DNA from: Deinandra increscens subsp. villosa
Lineage: Eukaryota; Streptophyta; Magnoliopsida; Asterales; Asteraceae
NCBI GenBank assembly: GCA_039602395.1
Contig: JBCNJP010000003.1
Span: 14,611,876-14,675,875 of the forward strand
Length of the DNA: 64,000 bases
Reading direction: 5' to 3'
Part shown: piece after piece, positions 9,821-20,926 of the stretch
Position numbering within the stretch: position 1 is the stretch's first letter
Layout of the letters: the number at the start of each line of letters is the position of its first letter
The notes under the pieces: generated by a model
The model's database searches: none
Told to the model about the DNA's origin: nothing
What the model saw: the letters and a program-made list of their open reading frames with translations, nothing else
Position numbers and translations under genes: made by a program

Positions 9821-12800
9821 ATGGCCACCGCCACAGCCTCTGCTTCGTCTCTAATCGGATCAACCTCCGTCCAATTAGGCCGAATTAGGGTTCTTAAACA
9901 AGGAATACTTCAACCGTCGCCTAAACCCGGTCCCGTAGTCTACTGGATGTTCAGAGATCAGCGGCTGAGAGACAATTGGGCGTTGATTCACGCCGTTGAT
10001 CAGGCCAACAGACTCAATGTCCCTGTTGCCGTTGCGTTTAATCTGTTCGATCAGTTCTTAGGTGCTAAAGCTCGTCAGTTAGGGTTTATGCTAAGGGGAT
10101 TACAACAATTGCATAGCGAAATCGAAGAAAAACTTCGAATTCCTTTCTTCTTGTTTCAGGTATCCAACGCATTGGTTTATTTCTCTAACAATTTGATTGG
10201 GTGGAAACAAATTGTTCAAAGTTAGAATCTATAAAAAACTCGAAACGAGTCTAGCCAATCCGAACTCAAGTTTTGAAAGAGGCTTATTTGATAAATAAGC
10301 TTGAGCCCGAGCTTTACATAGCGAGCTCGAGCCTGTTAGAGTATTCAAGATCACCCTGTGATAGACGATAGACTGGACTCATACTAATTAATCATAATTT
10401 AATAATAATTAACATCTAATACTCTAATAGAGCTGGCTCGTGAGACTTAACGAGGCTTTTATTAATATATTTCTATTTAATTTATTAATTATATTAAAAA
10501 AAATTATTATTATTATTATTTAGAAAATAAGTAAATCATATGTATTATTTTCTATATGAAAAATATAACTTTAAATATATAGAAATTTTAATTATTATAA
10601 TAATATATAAATAAATAAATAAAACTAATAATAAAGTGAGCAGAATTCGAGCTTAAATAATTTTTCAGGAGCTGAGCTCAAGCTTCAGAAATAAAGCTCG
10701 AATCTAGTCAAGCTCGAGCTCGATTCGTGTCATTACAATTTGATCAGTGGCAGTTAGTTCATGTTGATTTTATACTTGAAACTTAGTTAAAACTTTGTTA
10801 AAACTGTTAAAATGACCTCTTACAGTTATAATATATTTGTTTGGATAGAAGTTGATTGAAATTAGGAACATATCTGTTTGATCCAGGGAGAAGCAATTGA
10901 CACAATTCCCAGTTTTGTTAAAGAATGTGGAGCTTCACTTTTGGTAACCGATTTCTCGCCTCTGAGGCAAGTCCGCGGGTGGAAAGAAGAGATAGTCAAG
11001 AGGGTACCTGATTCGGTATCAATTCATGAAGTTGATGCACACAACATCGTACCAATGTGGATGACATCTGATAGGTTAGAAGGTTATGCTAGAACCATCA
11101 GACCAAAGATCAATAACCTGCTTCCTGATTATTTGATCGAGTTTCCGCCATTAAAGCCTCAAACCAAGATCTGGGGTGCTGGTAATAGATCTATTGATTG
11201 GGAGGAACTTATTGAAAATGAAACAAGGTAGGATTTTGATTGAATTTGATAGAATTTGATTGGATTTGGTTGAATTTTGCAATCAGGTTGACTTTTTGGT
11301 ATATGAACAGGAAAGGGGCTGATGTTCCTGAGGTTGAGTGGTGTGAGCCAGGAGAAATTGCTGCATTAGAACATTTAAAGGCCTTCACAAAAACAAGATT
11401 GATGAACTACGCCACAGATCGGAATAACCCAATGAAACGCAATGCGATTTCTGGACTTTCTCCGTATTTGCATTTTGGACAGATATCCGCTCAGCGTTGT
11501 GCCCTTGAGGCCCGTAAATTTCACAAAGTGTATCCACAGGTTTGTACTAAGAGCCCCTATTGTTATTTGGAGTTGTTTTCTGATTTTGGTTTTTGATCTC
11601 TTTTATTTTGGGTAAAATGAAGGCAGTTGATAAGTTTTTGGATGAACTGATCGTGTGGAGGGAACTAGCTGATAACTTCTGCTATTACGAAACTCATTAT
11701 GATTCGTTCCTGGGTGCGAGTGACTGGGGTCGTGTAACATTGATGGACCATGCTTTTGACAAACGTGAACACATATACACGTGCGTGCATTGCGATTGTT
11801 AGTTGTTTTTTTTTTTTTTTTTTTTTTGTAATTCTTTTAGACTGTGGTTGATTGATTAGTTATATATATATGATGCAGGATGGAGCAGCTGGAGAAAGCA
11901 CAAACTGCAGATCCTGTAAACTACTTTGATCTATCTTCGTTCTGTCGTATAAACATTGTTAAATGCTAATTAAAACTGTTATTTAAGCTCCTTAAACTGT
12001 CGTATGACGATTTTATGTTTCCTCGCAAGTTTGTGTACTTATAAATGGATTGTTGGTCTTACTTTCAGCTCTGGAATGCTTCTCAGTTAGAGATGGTTCA
12101 TCATGGAAAGATGCATGGTTATATGCGGTACATAGTAATTCTTTTAACGCTTCATTAGGAATTTTAGACAACCTTTTTAAAGATTCTTTCACCAAGAGAT
12201 TTATATGTTGTAATTTGTAAAAAACTGAAGATGAGATTTAGTCTTTCAATTGGAAAAGGAATCATGAATTTGAAGATAAAGAATTAAGGGAAAAGATGAT
12301 TCTGATAAAATGGGAAGTAAAATATCAAGATTTGGGTTATTCTTGTATAGATTTTTCTATACATTGAACAATTTTTTTTTTTTTTGTCTCTAATTGGTAA
12401 AACATGATAACAGAATGTATTGGGCAAAAAGGATCCTCGAATGGACAAGCAGCCCGCAAGAAGCTGTAGAAACAGCGGTCTATTTGAATGACAAGGTACT
12501 TGATAAATCATCAATTCTGTTTTGGGGTCTTTGCCGAAATCTAGATGTGTCAATTTCTACCCATTTCTCAAAACCATGTTGGCTGTCTTAACCCTAACGG
12601 ATTAAATGGGTAAAATAAAAATAGCTAAAATAAAACGGGTCAAATGGCTGGAAAGTTTCTTGAAGTTTACCATTATGCATACAACTTTTCAAAACACTTT
12701 ATTTAGAAAAATGCATCATTATTGTTTTGATGTAGCTTTTATAATCAGACTAACACATTAGTTATTCAAAATGCACGATTTTTTTTTTCAACTCATCCAG

Positions 12801-13313
12801 TCTTACCCGACCCGTTTCCTCATGTATCAAAAATACATTATTTTTATTACAAACACGTTTAGTTCACACATATTACCACTACTACCAAAATTTGACCATC
12901 CTGTAAATGACTTTGTAAGTTTGTTTGCAGTATCATATCGATGGAAGAGATCCAAACGGATACGCTGGCATAATGTGGTCCATTTGTGGTGTACACGACA
13001 ATGTCTGTATTTCATTACAAATTTATGCTTATTTATCTACTGATAATCTAGAATCTATTAATTCTATATGGTTTTCTTCCTTCTACATTCATTATTTTGT
13101 GGGTCACATCCAATTTTGTTTCAGGATTTTCAAGAGAGACCAGTTTATGGGAAAATAAGAAGCATGACCTATGGAGGCTGCAGGAGGAAGTTTGATGTTG
13201 ATGGATACATTGCATATGTGAAGAAGTTAGTAAGAGATGTCAAGAAACGAAAAGGAGAAACTTGCTTAATAGCTCATCGCGACTTAATAACACGCAATAC
13301 CCGAGTACTGTAA
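9821..13313 (+). CDS. Class II CPD photolyase, copy 1 (diverged)
   Basis: Nine exons join in phase into a 501-residue frame: 9821-10159, 10887-11227, 11311-11539, 11623-11780, 11879-11915, 12069-12127, 12414-12495, 12931-13002, 13125-13313. The product matches plant class II CPD photolyase (PHR1/UVR2), the FAD enzyme that uses light to split cyclobutane pyrimidine dimers. Signatures include VVYWMFRDQRLRDNWALIHA near the N terminus, DRNNP, SGLSPYLHFGQ, and the FAD-site region GKMHGYMRMYWAKRILEW. Against copy 2 and the Arabidopsis protein as I remember it, conserved sites have changed: GAWDWAR reads GASDWGR, HDQGWKERP reads HDNDFQERP, four residues are missing after EHL in exon 3, and a one-base shift gives a different C terminus. 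The frame is intact, so it may be expressed, but full activity is doubtful. The ATG chosen is where copy 2 similarity begins; an upstream ATG at 9669 is out of frame. Confidence 0.85.
10160..10886 (+). other. Intron 1 of photolyase copy 1
   Basis: A GT-AG intron of 727 bases, against 176 in copy 2. The extra length is AT-rich DNA bounded by several GAGCTCGAGC-type words (10255-10335 and 10660-10725), probably a decayed insertion. No ORF is seen. Confidence 0.6.
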
Positions 13314-14068
13314 TCTGCAAATTAATTACTTATTATTCTTTTACTAATCTAAGTTTAAAAGGATAAGTCAGTCTTCACACTACGTATGGACAGTTTGTAC
13401 TCTATATGTATACCTCATGAAGAATTTATAATCAGTTCCTACTTGTTTTTGTCTTTGTTTTTGTTTCTAAACCTGTTATTTTGAATCACTATATATATCA
13501 CATTGAATGAACTTTTCCAAGTTATTGACTTTGATAACCTGCATCCCAAAAACGCTGTGGTCTTCTCCACGGGAATTTCCACGTGAAGCCAAAACGCCGG
13601 AAGGGAGGAGTGTTCCACACGGTGAACCGGCGTGATGGACCTCCACACCACTCACAACGCCACTATACCAGATGCCCTTCCTCGCTTTTAAACATGTATT
13701 AATATATGTGAGCTTTTACCTATGAATTTATCATTGATAGGGATTGGCCAAACAATTAACATGCCCTTATAAAAACATTCCATAATATATAATTACTTAT
13801 CAAAACTTTTATTTCATAACATCTCATAAAACAATATTTATAAACTTGTCATCTTTATAAAACTCATCAAACTTTTAACACTTGTGACACTCATCACGTT
13901 TCATGATAAAAACGGTACATGAATACTACCCAATTAACAAGCCTATCATGATAGTGACTAAACCAATACAATCACTACGATATTGTATGTAAGTCATTAA
14001 TTAACGTGTATATGTCAAAAGGCTGCAAAAACAAAAACATGTTTATTTGGGAAATTTAAGAGTCATAA
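13314..14068. other. Intergenic DNA after photolyase copy 1
   Basis: No gene is seen. A GC-richer block at 13540-13690 (GGAATTTCCACGTG, CGCCGGAAGGGAGG) stands out from the AT-rich surroundings and may be another short MITE, but I could not define its ends. Confidence 0.35.
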
Positions 14069-14432
14069 GGTTATGTGCAATACACGCCAGAACGGCTTGG
14101 TGGAGCTGACATAGCTCGGTGGAGCTCGGGGCTTTCGCTGCGGAACTCTCGATGCGGATGAAAAAGAGAAGAGGGCGGGCACCGCTCCCCGACCCTCCTA
14201 CCTTGCGGTGTTCTTGAGTTGTGTGGCCCCCAATCTCTCTCTCTCAATCTCCTCTTTACGTCTTTTTTTTTTTATTTTTAAATTAATTTTAATTGATTAA
14301 AATAATAATAAATAAAGTGAGTGTTGGAAAAGTGAGAGGAATGTATTGGGAGTAAAGTGAGCGGAGTGTGGGATGGTGATGTGATGCTGAGTTGACAAAA
14401 AAAGAAGTGAGAGAAGGGTATTGTGAATAACC
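14069..14432. mobile_element. PIF/Harbinger (Tourist-like) MITE, 364 bp
   Basis: The ends GGTTATGTGCAATAC and GTATTGTGAATAACC are imperfect inverted repeats. The element is flanked by TAA on both sides (14066-14068, 14433-14435), the 3-bp target type of PIF/Harbinger. It has no coding capacity. It lies 13 bases from a second MITE of the same type. Confidence 0.75.
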
Positions 14433-14445
14433 TAATTTTCCCTTA

Positions 14446-14765
14446 GGCTATGTGTAATCATAAAGCCCCACCATGGGGCATTACGCGACACGTGTCGCTG
14501 ACATGGCAAAGGGGGGTTATATTAATTTGGGTGTGTAGTCATAAAGCCCCTTACATGACACATGTCGCTCACATGACAAAGGGGGTTAAAAATCAACCAA
14601 TAATTGAAGGCTAGTTTGACTTGTTTGAAAGCATGAGGCGCCATGGGGGTAACGCCGGTTGACAAAAAAAGCCAACATAGTGCCCCGGGGGGGGGGGTGC
14701 CAAGGGCGCTATAAGGGGCTTTATATTGGTTGTTTTTGTCCCATAACGCCTGATTACACACAGCC
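14446..14765. mobile_element. PIF/Harbinger (Tourist-like) MITE, 320 bp
   Basis: The ends GGCTATGTGTAATCA and TGATTACACACAGCC form a 15-bp inverted repeat with one mismatch. TTA flanks both sides (14443-14445, 14766-14768). A run of nine G lies at 14685-14697, and the GTCATAAAGCCCC motif recurs inside. The terminal motif resembles that of the adjacent 364-bp element, so the two belong to related families. Confidence 0.8.
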
Positions 14766-16254
14766 TTATTTGCATACATATTCTTAACCAACAAACTATA
14801 ACACATGCATGATCAACTCTGATCTGATGCACAATAACCATTTGGATAGGCGTCGCTAGCTATCCTGGGCAGAAGAGGAGACTGCCTAGGGTCCGCTATT
14901 TTAGGAGGCTCGAAATTTATCTAAAAAAGTTATATATAAGTTTTTAATTTTTGTTAACTTTTTAGTTGAGGGATTTGATAGAATTTTTAAATAAGTAGGA
15001 GGACAAAAACCCAACATAAAGTTTAATAAAAAAATCACACTTTAATCATGTTTATTTGAGGAAACTTATATGTTAAAAAACATATTATTGTTTAATGTTT
15101 TATAAAATCTACAATAATTGTGGGTTAAATGTTTTGTGTAACAATTATAAAAATATAGTTCTTATAATGCATAACAATTAAAATTTATGATTTAACAAAC
15201 GGCTGTGTGTCTCATATGATGAATCAAGTCTTATGTAACAGTTGCTAGAGTGTTTGAAATGCGTCATTGTTCTTATAAGTGGTGAATGAGAGCCAACGAA
15301 TAAGTGACGAATGACCAACGAATGGATCATGCGGTAGACATCTTATTCAAATACTTCATAGTCGAGGGATATATTCTACACTTTTGAAATGAAAAAAAAA
15401 ATATTTCTACTTTTACCCATCAAATTTAGGTTTGGACCAAAAATAACTAGGGTATGACACTTACATAAAAAAAGTAAATTTTTGATGTGACACATAAGAT
15501 TTTAAATTATATAATGTTTTATTATTTATATTTTTTACTAACTTATTTATAATATATATACGTTATATAACTTTTAATATACGATATTCATATATGGATT
15601 AAAAAAAATAGTAACAAAATAAACTTATTAATTTCTTTTTATAACTTTGAATATAATTTTTTTTATATAATTTGGACTACTAGAAATATGTGTTTATTTA
15701 TATAAGTGTAAAGTAAATAGTAACAAGAAAATAAAAATTGCATAAAATTCAACCAAATTCATTTTAACACGTTTCAAATACATCTATGATCATTCTAATA
15801 AGATATCAGGACATGTGATATACTAATGTGAGGTGATGGTGGTGTGATCATCACATAAACGATGACTAGACCACATGGAATTACCACCAACATGGTGGTA
15901 TATCCCATGTGGTGTGGTGTAATTATATTTTTTATAAAAAATTTAAGTGTGATAAATTCATTGGCTAAGACCAACTCCATGAACCAAATCTTGGCGTGAA
16001 CAAAATCACGCACAAAGTCCATGCATCTCAACCACGGAGAGGGGGGATGGAAGTTTGCGGCGGCAAAAGGAATGACGCCGTGAATGTTGAGCATACCGGA
16101 GGCCCTCAGAAGCGTGTGTTACTGTGTGGATAAATGTTATATACAACTTTTATCAACTATGAACGCAACCAAATACATTTGGAATCTTTAATCACATCGT
16201 TTTTCACTTGTTTCTCATCATTTCACAACAATACTATAGTTTGTGTTTATTTAA
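14766..16254. other. AT-rich intergenic DNA between the photolyase copies
   Basis: No ORF or gene is recognisable. 15800-16100 is less AT-rich, with short inverted words (CACATGG, ACCACCA, TGGTGGTAT), and may hold a decayed MITE with undefined ends. Confidence 0.35.
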
Positions 16255-16283
16255 CTACAAGGACTTGTCCTAGTGGTTATTGG

Positions 16284-17177
16284 TAGCCATGTACAAAATA
16301 ATCGATTAACCGAACCGACACTGATTATTAATCGAAATCGAAACCGATAATTAACCGATTATTCTCTAACCGATTACGGTTAGAGAATAACCGTAGGTTA
16401 GAGATCGATCATAGATTTTTGTCCTAGAAATCGATTTGGGATCGATTATTTAAAACCGATTATAAGAATCGATCATTAATTGATTAATCGGTTAGTAATA
16501 AAAGAGCAACCAATTTAATAAATCCTAATTGTTCCAGGCCCAATTGCATATTTATCCTAATTGTTCCAGGCCCAAAAAAACCCCAAATCGATTTTGAGTC
16601 AACCTAACCCCCAATCGTCTTCATCTCCGTAAGACCGTAACTTACGATTCTGCTTTGCGCTCACTCAGCGATTAACAAAAAAAAACCCTAACCCCCAAGG
16701 CCCCAAACGATTCTGCTATGCTCTCACTCACTTCGTAAGTCGACTTCATCTCCTTCTATACTGCTATCAGACTCTCAGTCGACTTCAACAATGTCAACCC
16801 AATGTTCTCAACCTAGTACCCCTACTGGTTCATCCGCAAGTGTAGCCCCACTCACTGTTTTGAGAGTGAAACCAACCAACCGATTGAAAGAAGTATTTAG
16901 CCTCTTTGATTTGTGTGATATGTCAAATGGGAAAGAAATGGTTCGTTGTCACGGTTGTAACAAGTTCTTGGCATTGACCGATTATAATCGGTTAAGATTT
17001 AATAATCGATTCGGTTTTAACCGAAATCGATCAGACATGTTAGAGTTTTTTTGCCTAGTAATCGATTACAACCCGATTCGATTAACCGGTCATCAATTAA
17101 TTTCGGTTATTTTCTACTAGTAGATCGATTAATTTCCTAACCGGTTAACCGACGGTTAACCGGTTTGTACATGGCTA
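16284..17177 (+). mobile_element. Non-autonomous hAT element, 894 bp, with transposase remnant
   Basis: The ends TAGCCATGTACAAA and TTTGTACATGGCTA are perfect 14-bp inverted repeats. They are flanked by a perfect 8-bp duplication, GTTATTGG (16276-16283, 17178-17185), diagnostic of hAT elements. Both subterminal zones are dense in CGATTA/TAACCG words. Inside, 16791 to about 16990 encodes the start of a protein with a BED-finger-like C-H-G-C-N (MVRCHGCNKFLA) that runs straight into the right subterminal repeats. This looks like an internal-deletion derivative of an autonomous hAT. Confidence 0.85.
16791..17120 (+). pseudogene. hAT transposase N-terminal (BED finger) fragment
   Basis: The frame opens with MSTQCSQPSTPTGSSASV and reaches EVFSLFDLCDMSNGKEMVRC-H-G-C-N-K-F, which resembles the BED zinc finger of plant hAT transposases. 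The second half of the finger (the H/C pair) is missing. After residue ~65 the frame is translated subterminal repeat (NRFGFNRNRS). No dimerisation domain or DDE core remains, so it cannot be an active transposase. Confidence 0.6.
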
Positions 17178-17618
17178 GTTATTGGCGATGAGGGGAGACT
17201 TAGGACTGAGAGGTGACAAGTTTGATCCATGAGCTCCCAGGTTTTACCACCCGGCCGCTTGCGGAGGTGAATTTTTCCTGAAATAAACTCAACTGGTGTA
17301 TAAATATTCCCTGGTTTTCCGGGGGTTGACCGTTAAAAAAAAAAAATTAGTTCGTGTTTAATAAAAGCGCGTTTCGTTTCGTGTCACTAAATTTCATAGT
17401 ATATATTCATAATAACGTTAACGTGTACAGCCGTTAAAAAAAAAAAAAAAAAGTAAACGTTAACGTGTACAACATCTGGACCAGCCATAGTTGATGACGT
17501 GTCCACTTTCAAACCACAACCTCCACCCCCATTTTCCCTCCATTTTCATCTCATAACTCAACTTCCCAACGAGTACGACCGCCATTACTCTTCGACTTTA
17601 CGATCGCATTCTCCTCCG

Positions 17619-20587
17619 ATGGCCGCCGCTTCATCGGTGATCGAAACCACCGCCGTCCAATTAGGCAGGGTTAGGGTTCTAAAAGAAGGAATCCACCAAC
17701 TTCCTCAACCCGGTCCTGTCGTCTACTGGATGTTCAGAGATCAGCGGTTGAGAGACAATTGGGCGTTGATCCACGCCGTTGATCAAGCCAACCGACTCAA
17801 TGTCCCTGTTGCCGTTGCGTTTAATTTGTTCGATCAGTTCTTAGGTGCAAAAGCTCGTCAATTAGGGTTTATGCTAAGAGGATTACAACAATTTCATTAT
17901 GAAATCGAAGAAACCCTTCAAATTCCCTTCTTCCTTTTTCAGGCGAGTAACTGATTCATCTTTTTATTCTGGTTTTGTTGAAGAATTTTTGCTGGCAACA
18001 ACTTGATTGTTGGAATGTAGATCAGATTAGGGTTTCTAAATTAGGGTGTTTTACCATCTGATAGATGAAGAATTGGGAAGATATCTATTCAGTTATGAAG
18101 ATATTGTTTTTGATGCAGGGAGAAGCCATTGATACCATTCCCAATTTTCTGAAAGAATGTGGAGCTTCACTTTTGGTTACGGATTTTTCGCCTCTAAGGC
18201 AAGTTTGTGGCTGGAAAGAAGAAATATTGAAAAGAGTGTCTGATCATGTATCGGTTCATGAAGTTGATGCACACAACATAGTGCCCATATGGGTGGCATC
18301 AAATAAGTTAGAATACGGTGCTAGAACTATCAGACGGAAGATCAATAACCTGCTTCCTGACTATCTAATCGAATTTCCAACATTAAAGCCTCAAATTAAG
18401 AACTGGGCTGTCACAGATAGATTCATAGATTGGGAGATACTTATAGAAGATGTAACAAGGTAGCATCTTGATTTGATTTGGCTTGATTTTATGTTAGCTT
18501 TAGAACATATTTAGTATTATTAGCTTTGATATTCATTGTATATGATCAGGAAAGGAGCCGAGGTTCCTGAGATTGGGTGGTGTAAACCGGGAGAAGTTGC
18601 TGCAAGAGAAACATTAATGGGAGATAAGAACGGTTTCTTAACCACTAGATTAAGAAACTACTCTACAGATCGGAATAACCCATTGAAACCCACCGGGCTT
18701 TCTGGTCTTTCTCCGTATTTGCATTTTGGGCAGATTTCAGCCCAACGCTGTGCTCTAGAGGCCCGTAAATTACGTAAAGTTAATCCACAGGTATCTTGTG
18801 TGCATAATGTTCTTCTCCTGGTGTTATTTGGATTTCTTTTCTAGTATCAGTTCCTTAATTTTGTGTGTAAAATGCAGGGAGTTGATGCATTCTTGGAGGA
18901 ACTTATTGTGCGCAGGGAACTTTCTGATAACTTTTGCTATTACCAGCCTCATTATGATTCGTTGCAGGGTGCGTGGGACTGGGCTCGTGTTACACTTACG
19001 GGACATGCTTTAGACAAACGTGAACATATATACACGTGAGTGCATTGTTTGTTTTTTTAACTTTTCATTTAGGGTTCAAACGATTTATCATTTTCATATG
19101 ATGCATTGTATGCAGAAAGGAGCAGCTGGAGAAGGCCCAAACTGCAGATCTTGTAAGCTATTACTTTTTTTTTTGTTCTTGATCAATCTTTGACCAATCT
19201 TTGATATTTCTTAGCAAGTTAGTGTACTGATAAAGGATTGTTGTTCTTACTTTCAGCTTTGGAATGCTTCTCAGTTAGAGATGGTTCATCATGGAAAGAT
19301 GCATGGTTTTATGCGGTAAGTAGTTTTTTTGTTACATAGTTCAATAGGAAATGTGGATGACCTTTTTAAAGATTCTTTAGTGTGTTCATGTTGTGGATTC
19401 CATTTATATGGCCTGATTGTAACATTCAGCCTCTCATACCAACCAATATCATTTACTTTTAGCTTCTTATACCAACCAATATTGGTTATTTTTTTCACAA
19501 GAAGCTCATAGACCTTTTTGTTATCCCTCGGGTTTAAAAGGCACACGAGGCCCTGTGGAGAGTGCCTCATGCACATCTTGGTCAAATTAGGGTATGTAGA
19601 GACTGATATGTAAAACAACCAAATTATAAAGCGTTTACTTGATAAAAAGGCCAACATGTAAAAGAAACAAGAGAGATGCAGTTTCCATTTTTACATAAAT
19701 CTTATTTCGTTTTACATATAGCAACGCTTCACGTATGTGAAGCCTTCTCCTTTGGCCTTTTTAAATCAAGGGTTACCCGCCCTGAATTACTCGCATTCTA
19801 GTACACTTAACTGTGGAGTTGTCTCATCGGCAATCAATGCACTCAATACGTGTTGGTGGCATTTGAGGACGAGCATTCCTTAAGTCCCACTGTCTCGTGT
19901 CTCTCATTTGGATAGCCGATGCTAGATTTGCCTAGAATGTCAAACATAAAAGGAAAACATAGATTCTCTTTTCTAAAGGTCATATATAGCTTCCTATGAA
20001 CTTTAATTAAGTTTTGATTCTAACTGGTCTTAACATGATAACAGAATGTATTGGGCCAAAAAGATCCTTGAATGGACGAGTAGCCCGCAAGAAGCCCTTG
20101 AAACAGCCATCTATTTGAACGACAAGGTACTTGATTAATCGTGGAGTCAAATTTCTATTTCTTGGTCTTTGCTGAAATTTGACTGTCATGTAACTGACTT
20201 CAACCTGTTCACAGTATCATATTGATGGGAGAGATCCAAATGGATATGTTGGTTGTATGTGGTCAATTTGTGGTGTACATGACCAGGTCTGTATATTTTA
20301 ACCTGTTTCTGTTTAATTATTTATTATTAAAAAGTTCCAGAATTCGTCGATATATATAATTTCCCCCTTTCTGCTTCCTTCATTTTGTTCAGGGTTGGAA
20401 AGAAAGACCCGTGTTTGGGAAGATACGATACATGAATTATGCAGGCTGCAAGAGGAAATTCGATGTTGATGGATATATTGCATATGTGAAGAGACTAGTA
20501 GGAGATGTCAAGAAACGAAAAGCCGAGACCTTGCTTGATAGTAAAGCCAAACAGGTCATGAAGATTCAAAATTTGCATGCCAAGTAA
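17619..20587 (+). CDS. PHR1/UVR2: Class II CPD photolyase, copy 2 (conserved)
   Basis: Nine exons give a 502-residue frame: 17619-17942, 18119-18459, 18550-18790, 18878-19035, 19116-19152, 19257-19315, 20045-20126, 20215-20286, 20393-20587. Exons 2 and 4-8 are identical in length to copy 1. The protein keeps the residues I remember as invariant in plant CPD photolyase: VVYWMFRDQRLRDNWALIHA, FLTTRLRNYSTDRNNP, SGLSPYLHFGQISAQRCALE, DNFCYYQPHYDSLQGAWDWA, GKMHGFMRMYWAKKILEW, CGVHDQGWKERPVFGKIRYM. It should bind FAD and repair cyclobutane dimers in the light. Intron 1 begins CAG|GCGAGT, a GC donor. An in-frame upstream ATG at 17499 would add 40 residues. Copy 1 has no in-frame equivalent, so I start at 17619. 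The gene converges on the KEULE-like gene, with 340 bases between the stops. Confidence 0.92.
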
Positions 20588-20926
20588 CCAACGACTTCTA
20601 ATATTCTATCTGATACCCAAGTTACCTCAAATCTGTCATATGCAGTTTAATTATTAGATAATTTTTGTTTATTTTTAAATTTAAGTACAACTTTTAGTTA
20701 CTATAAACTACATGAACAATTTTACACTAAAAATGTATGATCTTTATTTATTTCAACTTAATTTTTTTTTTTACAACAGTTTGATGTTTATGCAAACCTA
20801 GCTGGAGGCATAAATGCCAATGACCTATAACTTTATCAGTGGAAATAAATTAAATAATTGAATTGAAACTGGAACTGTATTGGGAAAAACCGCTTTCAGG
20901 ATGCATCCAATCTCTAGATTTCAAAC

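Larger units (their letters stand above)
16255..17346 (+). mobile_element. tRNA-derived SINE split by a hAT insertion
   Basis: Outside the hAT element the two arms join as a short SINE-like unit. It has a box A-like CTAGTGGTTATTGG, a box B-like CAAGTTTGATCC about 40 bases further, GC-rich body sequence (CACCCGGCCGCTTGCGG), and an A-run at 17335-17346. The family is inferred from this layout. The ends and the SINE's own target duplication are not certain. Confidence 0.5.

Noticed and set aside
9669..9854. Upstream ORF as N-terminal extension of photolyase copy 1
   Set aside because: It is out of frame with the photolyase start at 9821 and has no counterpart in copy 2.
15795..16094. 99-residue minus-strand ORF
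   Set aside because: No homology, splice context or biased codon use; the region looks like a decayed MITE.
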